Below the pieces are notes generated by a model. That model was not told the DNA's origin and did no database searches. It saw only the letters and a program-made list of their open reading frames with translations. 64,000 nt of DNA from Progne subis subis (Eukaryota > Chordata > Aves > Passeriformes > Hirundinidae), in NCBI GenBank assembly GCA_022316685.1, contig JAKJHU010000046.1, positions 6,919,001 to 6,983,000 on the forward strand. Reading direction: 5' to 3'. Positions 61,001 to 64,000 of this stretch are shown here, piece by piece. How positions within the stretch are numbered: position 1 is the first letter of the stretch; every line of letters begins with the position of its first letter. The position numbers were made by a program, and so were the translations under genes.

Positions 61001-63947
61001 GGAAGATATTCCACAGATGCTCCCACAACGGGTCACCTACTATGCAGACATCTACTCTCACCTCACGTGGGGATGTCCTAGAACCTGCCTTGACATCGAG
61101 TCCTTCTTCTGAGGCACCAGAAGGCTCTAGACTCCGGCCATTAAAACCTGCTCTGCATAAAGTATCTTCACTAATATTCATCAGCTCTGTGCATTTCTTT
61201 TTAGCCTTCTGTTTACACTACTTTTCGAGGAGCTCACATCGTGTTGCAAGTGAGAGAAGCAACTGCAGCATATTAAAAATCAACCAAATGCTACCTATTT
61301 TTGAAACATTAAAAAAAAAAAATCTTCCACTGCTATTGCAATTTCGAGAAGTAATAAGGGAAACACAATGATTGATAAAATTAGTGTGACAGCTTTCTGG
61401 TGATATTCTCAAGGACTTGCCCTGTACAGTGTTTCTTGACACATAAAGAGCCATAACATCATAATTTCTTCTGGTCCCTTTTGTACCCCCACACTGCTGT
61501 TGGGACCACACCTCTCCAGGGTCCATGCAGCCAGCTATGGTCAGAGCATGCTGAAACCGTGCCCAGCCCAGGCAAACCAAGGCAGAGCTCTACAGGGCTT
61601 TCAGCCTGTGAAACACCAAGTTATTAAAAACAAAACACCTTTTCAGCAGCAGCCTTTTTATTTGTCCTGTTTCAGAAGGCTGGGCTAGAGCAGAGCCACA
61701 CCAACAGGGCACAGCCCCGGCACGAATCTGGGCATCAGGCAGGGAGGGGAACAGCAGAATCAGATTTGACCGTGAAGAAATGCTAAATGAAGGCACAGTT
61801 CAGTGATTGCTGGTAACTCTGCCGCAGAAAATAGCAGACCTAATGATTCTCTTTCTGATACCCTCTTAGCAGCACACTTGAGCCAAGGACCAAATGCTAC
61901 GGGTGACTACAGGCTTCCTGTGATTTATGAGACCGTAATGATCATAGAGGCAGCAAGAAGTAAAATATTTAAAATAAATAGTAAAATACACAAGTGCTTG
62001 TCGATTAAGGCCTTTTTCCATTGTCTCTACATTATATTAGTAATATGGAAACTCGCTCATTTTTAATCAAATTCAAATTTGATTGCTTTCCCTTTAACCT
62101 TGCGTACTTGTTAATTTTATTCTAAGCTCTTGAACATTCTCTTCCCTGGAGAGATTTCTTTTGCAGATGAATTAATGTAATCAGTTAGATAACAATTTAT
62201 ATGTTTCAGGTGCAAGTTGTTTTTAAATAAAAAAAATATTTAAATTACTTTTCTTTGGGAACCTGAAGGCCTGCTTATTCACTTGGGGATTGTGGTAAAA
62301 ATGATTGAACAAACATTTTTATCGTTGTCAAAACAAGTTTCATTTTCATTATACTAAGTTATCTTGAAACCAATATTTAGTATAACACTTGGGTGACTAG
62401 CTTATTGTTACTTAGATAGCCCAGTGATAGGCACCATAGAAAGAACAAAAATAGGTAGTACACTAAACTATAAATGGCAAACATTCTCAGTCTCCTCCTC
62501 CTTTACTATGAATACAACTGAAAATCTTCACATTGGTGGTAATCTCTTAATGGGCTTCAGCTCCTTATCTTGGCTATGAATTAATTATTGATTTTTCAAC
62601 TGCAAATACAAGCCTGCCGTGCAGACACTTGTGGCTACAGAAAGAGTGCTCATCTGATGTGAATCAATGGACAGAGGAATATTGTGCGTCAGCAACTGAT
62701 CCTTAAAATAAACAAAATGTCACTTAAAGATTGTAAAAACAACAAACAAAAACCCATTTGATTTTTAGTGTTGCAAATGGAACACTGTGCCAATTTTGCT
62801 CTGCATAACAAGTCTCAAAAACTCTCCTGGGAATGTTTATACTGTGTTTCTATCCAGATTTCATATCTGCTTTGAATTGTGACAACAGTTTGACCGTTTT
62901 CATGTTAAAAGTTTCCTGCCTTTGTCATGAAAGGCGCTTTTCATCAATACAGACAAGAGTCATAACAGGAATTCAGGACTATTGCTGCAAACTTTATGAG
63001 CACCTGCCTGGAAGCGCTTGAGCCCCAGCACCAGCCCTACGTTCCCCCTCAGCCCACGTCTTCAGCCTGCATCTGAGTGCAAGGATGGCAGAGAAAGGGC
63101 TCTGCTAAAATGCTCCTGGAGATGACTGTCTCACATCCCAGTCCGTTTTGGTCAGCAACCATAATTATGTAGTGGTTCTTTCAAATATCACCTGACAGAG
63201 GATTTCAGAATGGACTGTAACTGTCCTGCTAATCTTAACTGCACATTTCAGAGCCGCTGGGAATGCCACAGAAATGCTGAGAACATTAAGCTAGCTATGC
63301 TATCAGTTACAAAAGATATGTACATGCTTAAAAATTTGGGGGGAAAATTATTACTTTTCTGTTCTAATACGATAGAATAAGAACTTTTGCAGGTGTGCTC
63401 AGATCCTTCCGCAGTGTGAAAAGCAAGCAGTATAAAACATTTTAAAAAGGTTTTTATGTGTCTCAATACACATACATTTGTATACATAAATGGAAAAAAC
63501 TTGAAAATTAAGAGCTCACACACATACTTGCATTTCAGTTTGTGTTTTGATTTTTTTACATTGAACACTGCAGAGCAGTTTGCTGTTTCCACACATACCC
63601 CCTCAAGTCAAGTAAACTACTCATGTCCCAGTATCTTGAAATATATTGACTTCCCCTTATGGAAAATTCTATTTGAATTATAAGACCATGCATAATACTG
63701 AAATAATACTGATCAGGCAGAAGTCACAGTGTCTTTGACTAGAAGAATTAGTTACCTCAAAATTCCATTGCAATGAAAAGAAGTCAGAAAGTATGACTGG
63801 CCTTTCAGGTTGTTTTAATTGAATAACGAATAGACTCAACTTCCTTTTTTTTCAAAGTCTAGTCAAATAGTGATTATGCAAAGTGTACAATTCTAAACAG
63901 CTAATTAAGCAGCAAACCCAAATCTTTACAGCTGAATAAGCTGCTTG

Positions 63948-63986
63948 AAAAAAAGGAAAAAAAAAAAAAAAAAAGGCAAAAAAAAA
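63948..63986. repeat. A-rich tract at window end
   Basis: Adenine runs broken by GG and GGC (AAAAGGAAAA..., AAAAGGCAAAA). Confidence 0.85.
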
Positions 63987-64000
63987 GGCAAGCCAGAAAA

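Larger units (their letters stand above)
56100..64000. other. Intergenic, no gene supported
   Basis: About 7.9 kb, mostly AT-rich. A small CpG-containing patch lies at 58750-58880, with (GCTCT)n near 58836, and a plus-strand frame of 106 codons at 59227-59547 has no recognised homology. The segment 61.48-61.75 kb is GC-richer but not identified. Confidence 0.65.

Noticed and set aside
60940..61371. 143-codon plus-strand frame
   Set aside because: Low-complexity end from an A run, no domain, no CpG island and no splice evidence; treated as chance.
1..64000. CRISPR arrays, bacterial operons, rRNA or tRNA genes
   Set aside because: No regular direct-repeat arrays, ribosome binding site patterns or structural RNA signatures were seen. 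The composition and gene structure are those of a vertebrate.

Overview
The window is vertebrate nuclear DNA, almost certainly from a bird. It is AT-rich, has long introns with consensus GT-AG splice sites, and carries CR1 LINE fragments that end in the avian-type 3' terminus (ATTCTGTGATTCT). It also carries an LTR of a type I recognise from bird (especially songbird) genomes. No bacterial, organellar or viral coding sequence was seen.

The only protein-coding gene I can support is the 5' half of EXOC6 (exocyst complex component 6, Sec15A), on the minus strand. Twelve consecutive coding exons were delimited to the base (exon 1a to exon 12). They add up to 1194 nt, or 398 codons in one open frame, and every intron is GT-AG. 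The gene continues past the left edge, where the C-terminal half must lie. An alternative first coding exon (1b) lies about 2.2 kb upstream of exon 1a and splices into exon 2 in the same phase, giving a second N-terminus. Exon 1a sits in a strong CpG island (about 36.2-37.35 kb); exon 1b lies outside it in AT-rich DNA.

Layout: 1-18.15 kb holds exons 12 to 2 and their introns. 18.15-36.79 kb is the large intron 1, with a 16-G homopolymer, poly-A/T tracts, a 27-bp tandem duplication and a solo LTR split by a later CR1 insertion. 36.2-37.35 kb is the CpG island promoter with exon 1a. 39.0-39.14 kb is exon 1b. 39.14-64 kb has no gene I can support: it is AT-rich intergenic DNA with two further CR1 fragments, a few GC-richer patches of unknown nature, and stretches that resemble conserved regulatory DNA. 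From the known amniote order HHEX-EXOC6-CYP26C1-CYP26A1, this right-hand flank should lead toward HHEX and the left edge toward the CYP26 genes; neither is in the window.

No undescribed biological system was found. The more interesting items are the alternative EXOC6 first exon, the LTR/CR1 nest, and candidate enhancers in the HHEX-EXOC6 interval.
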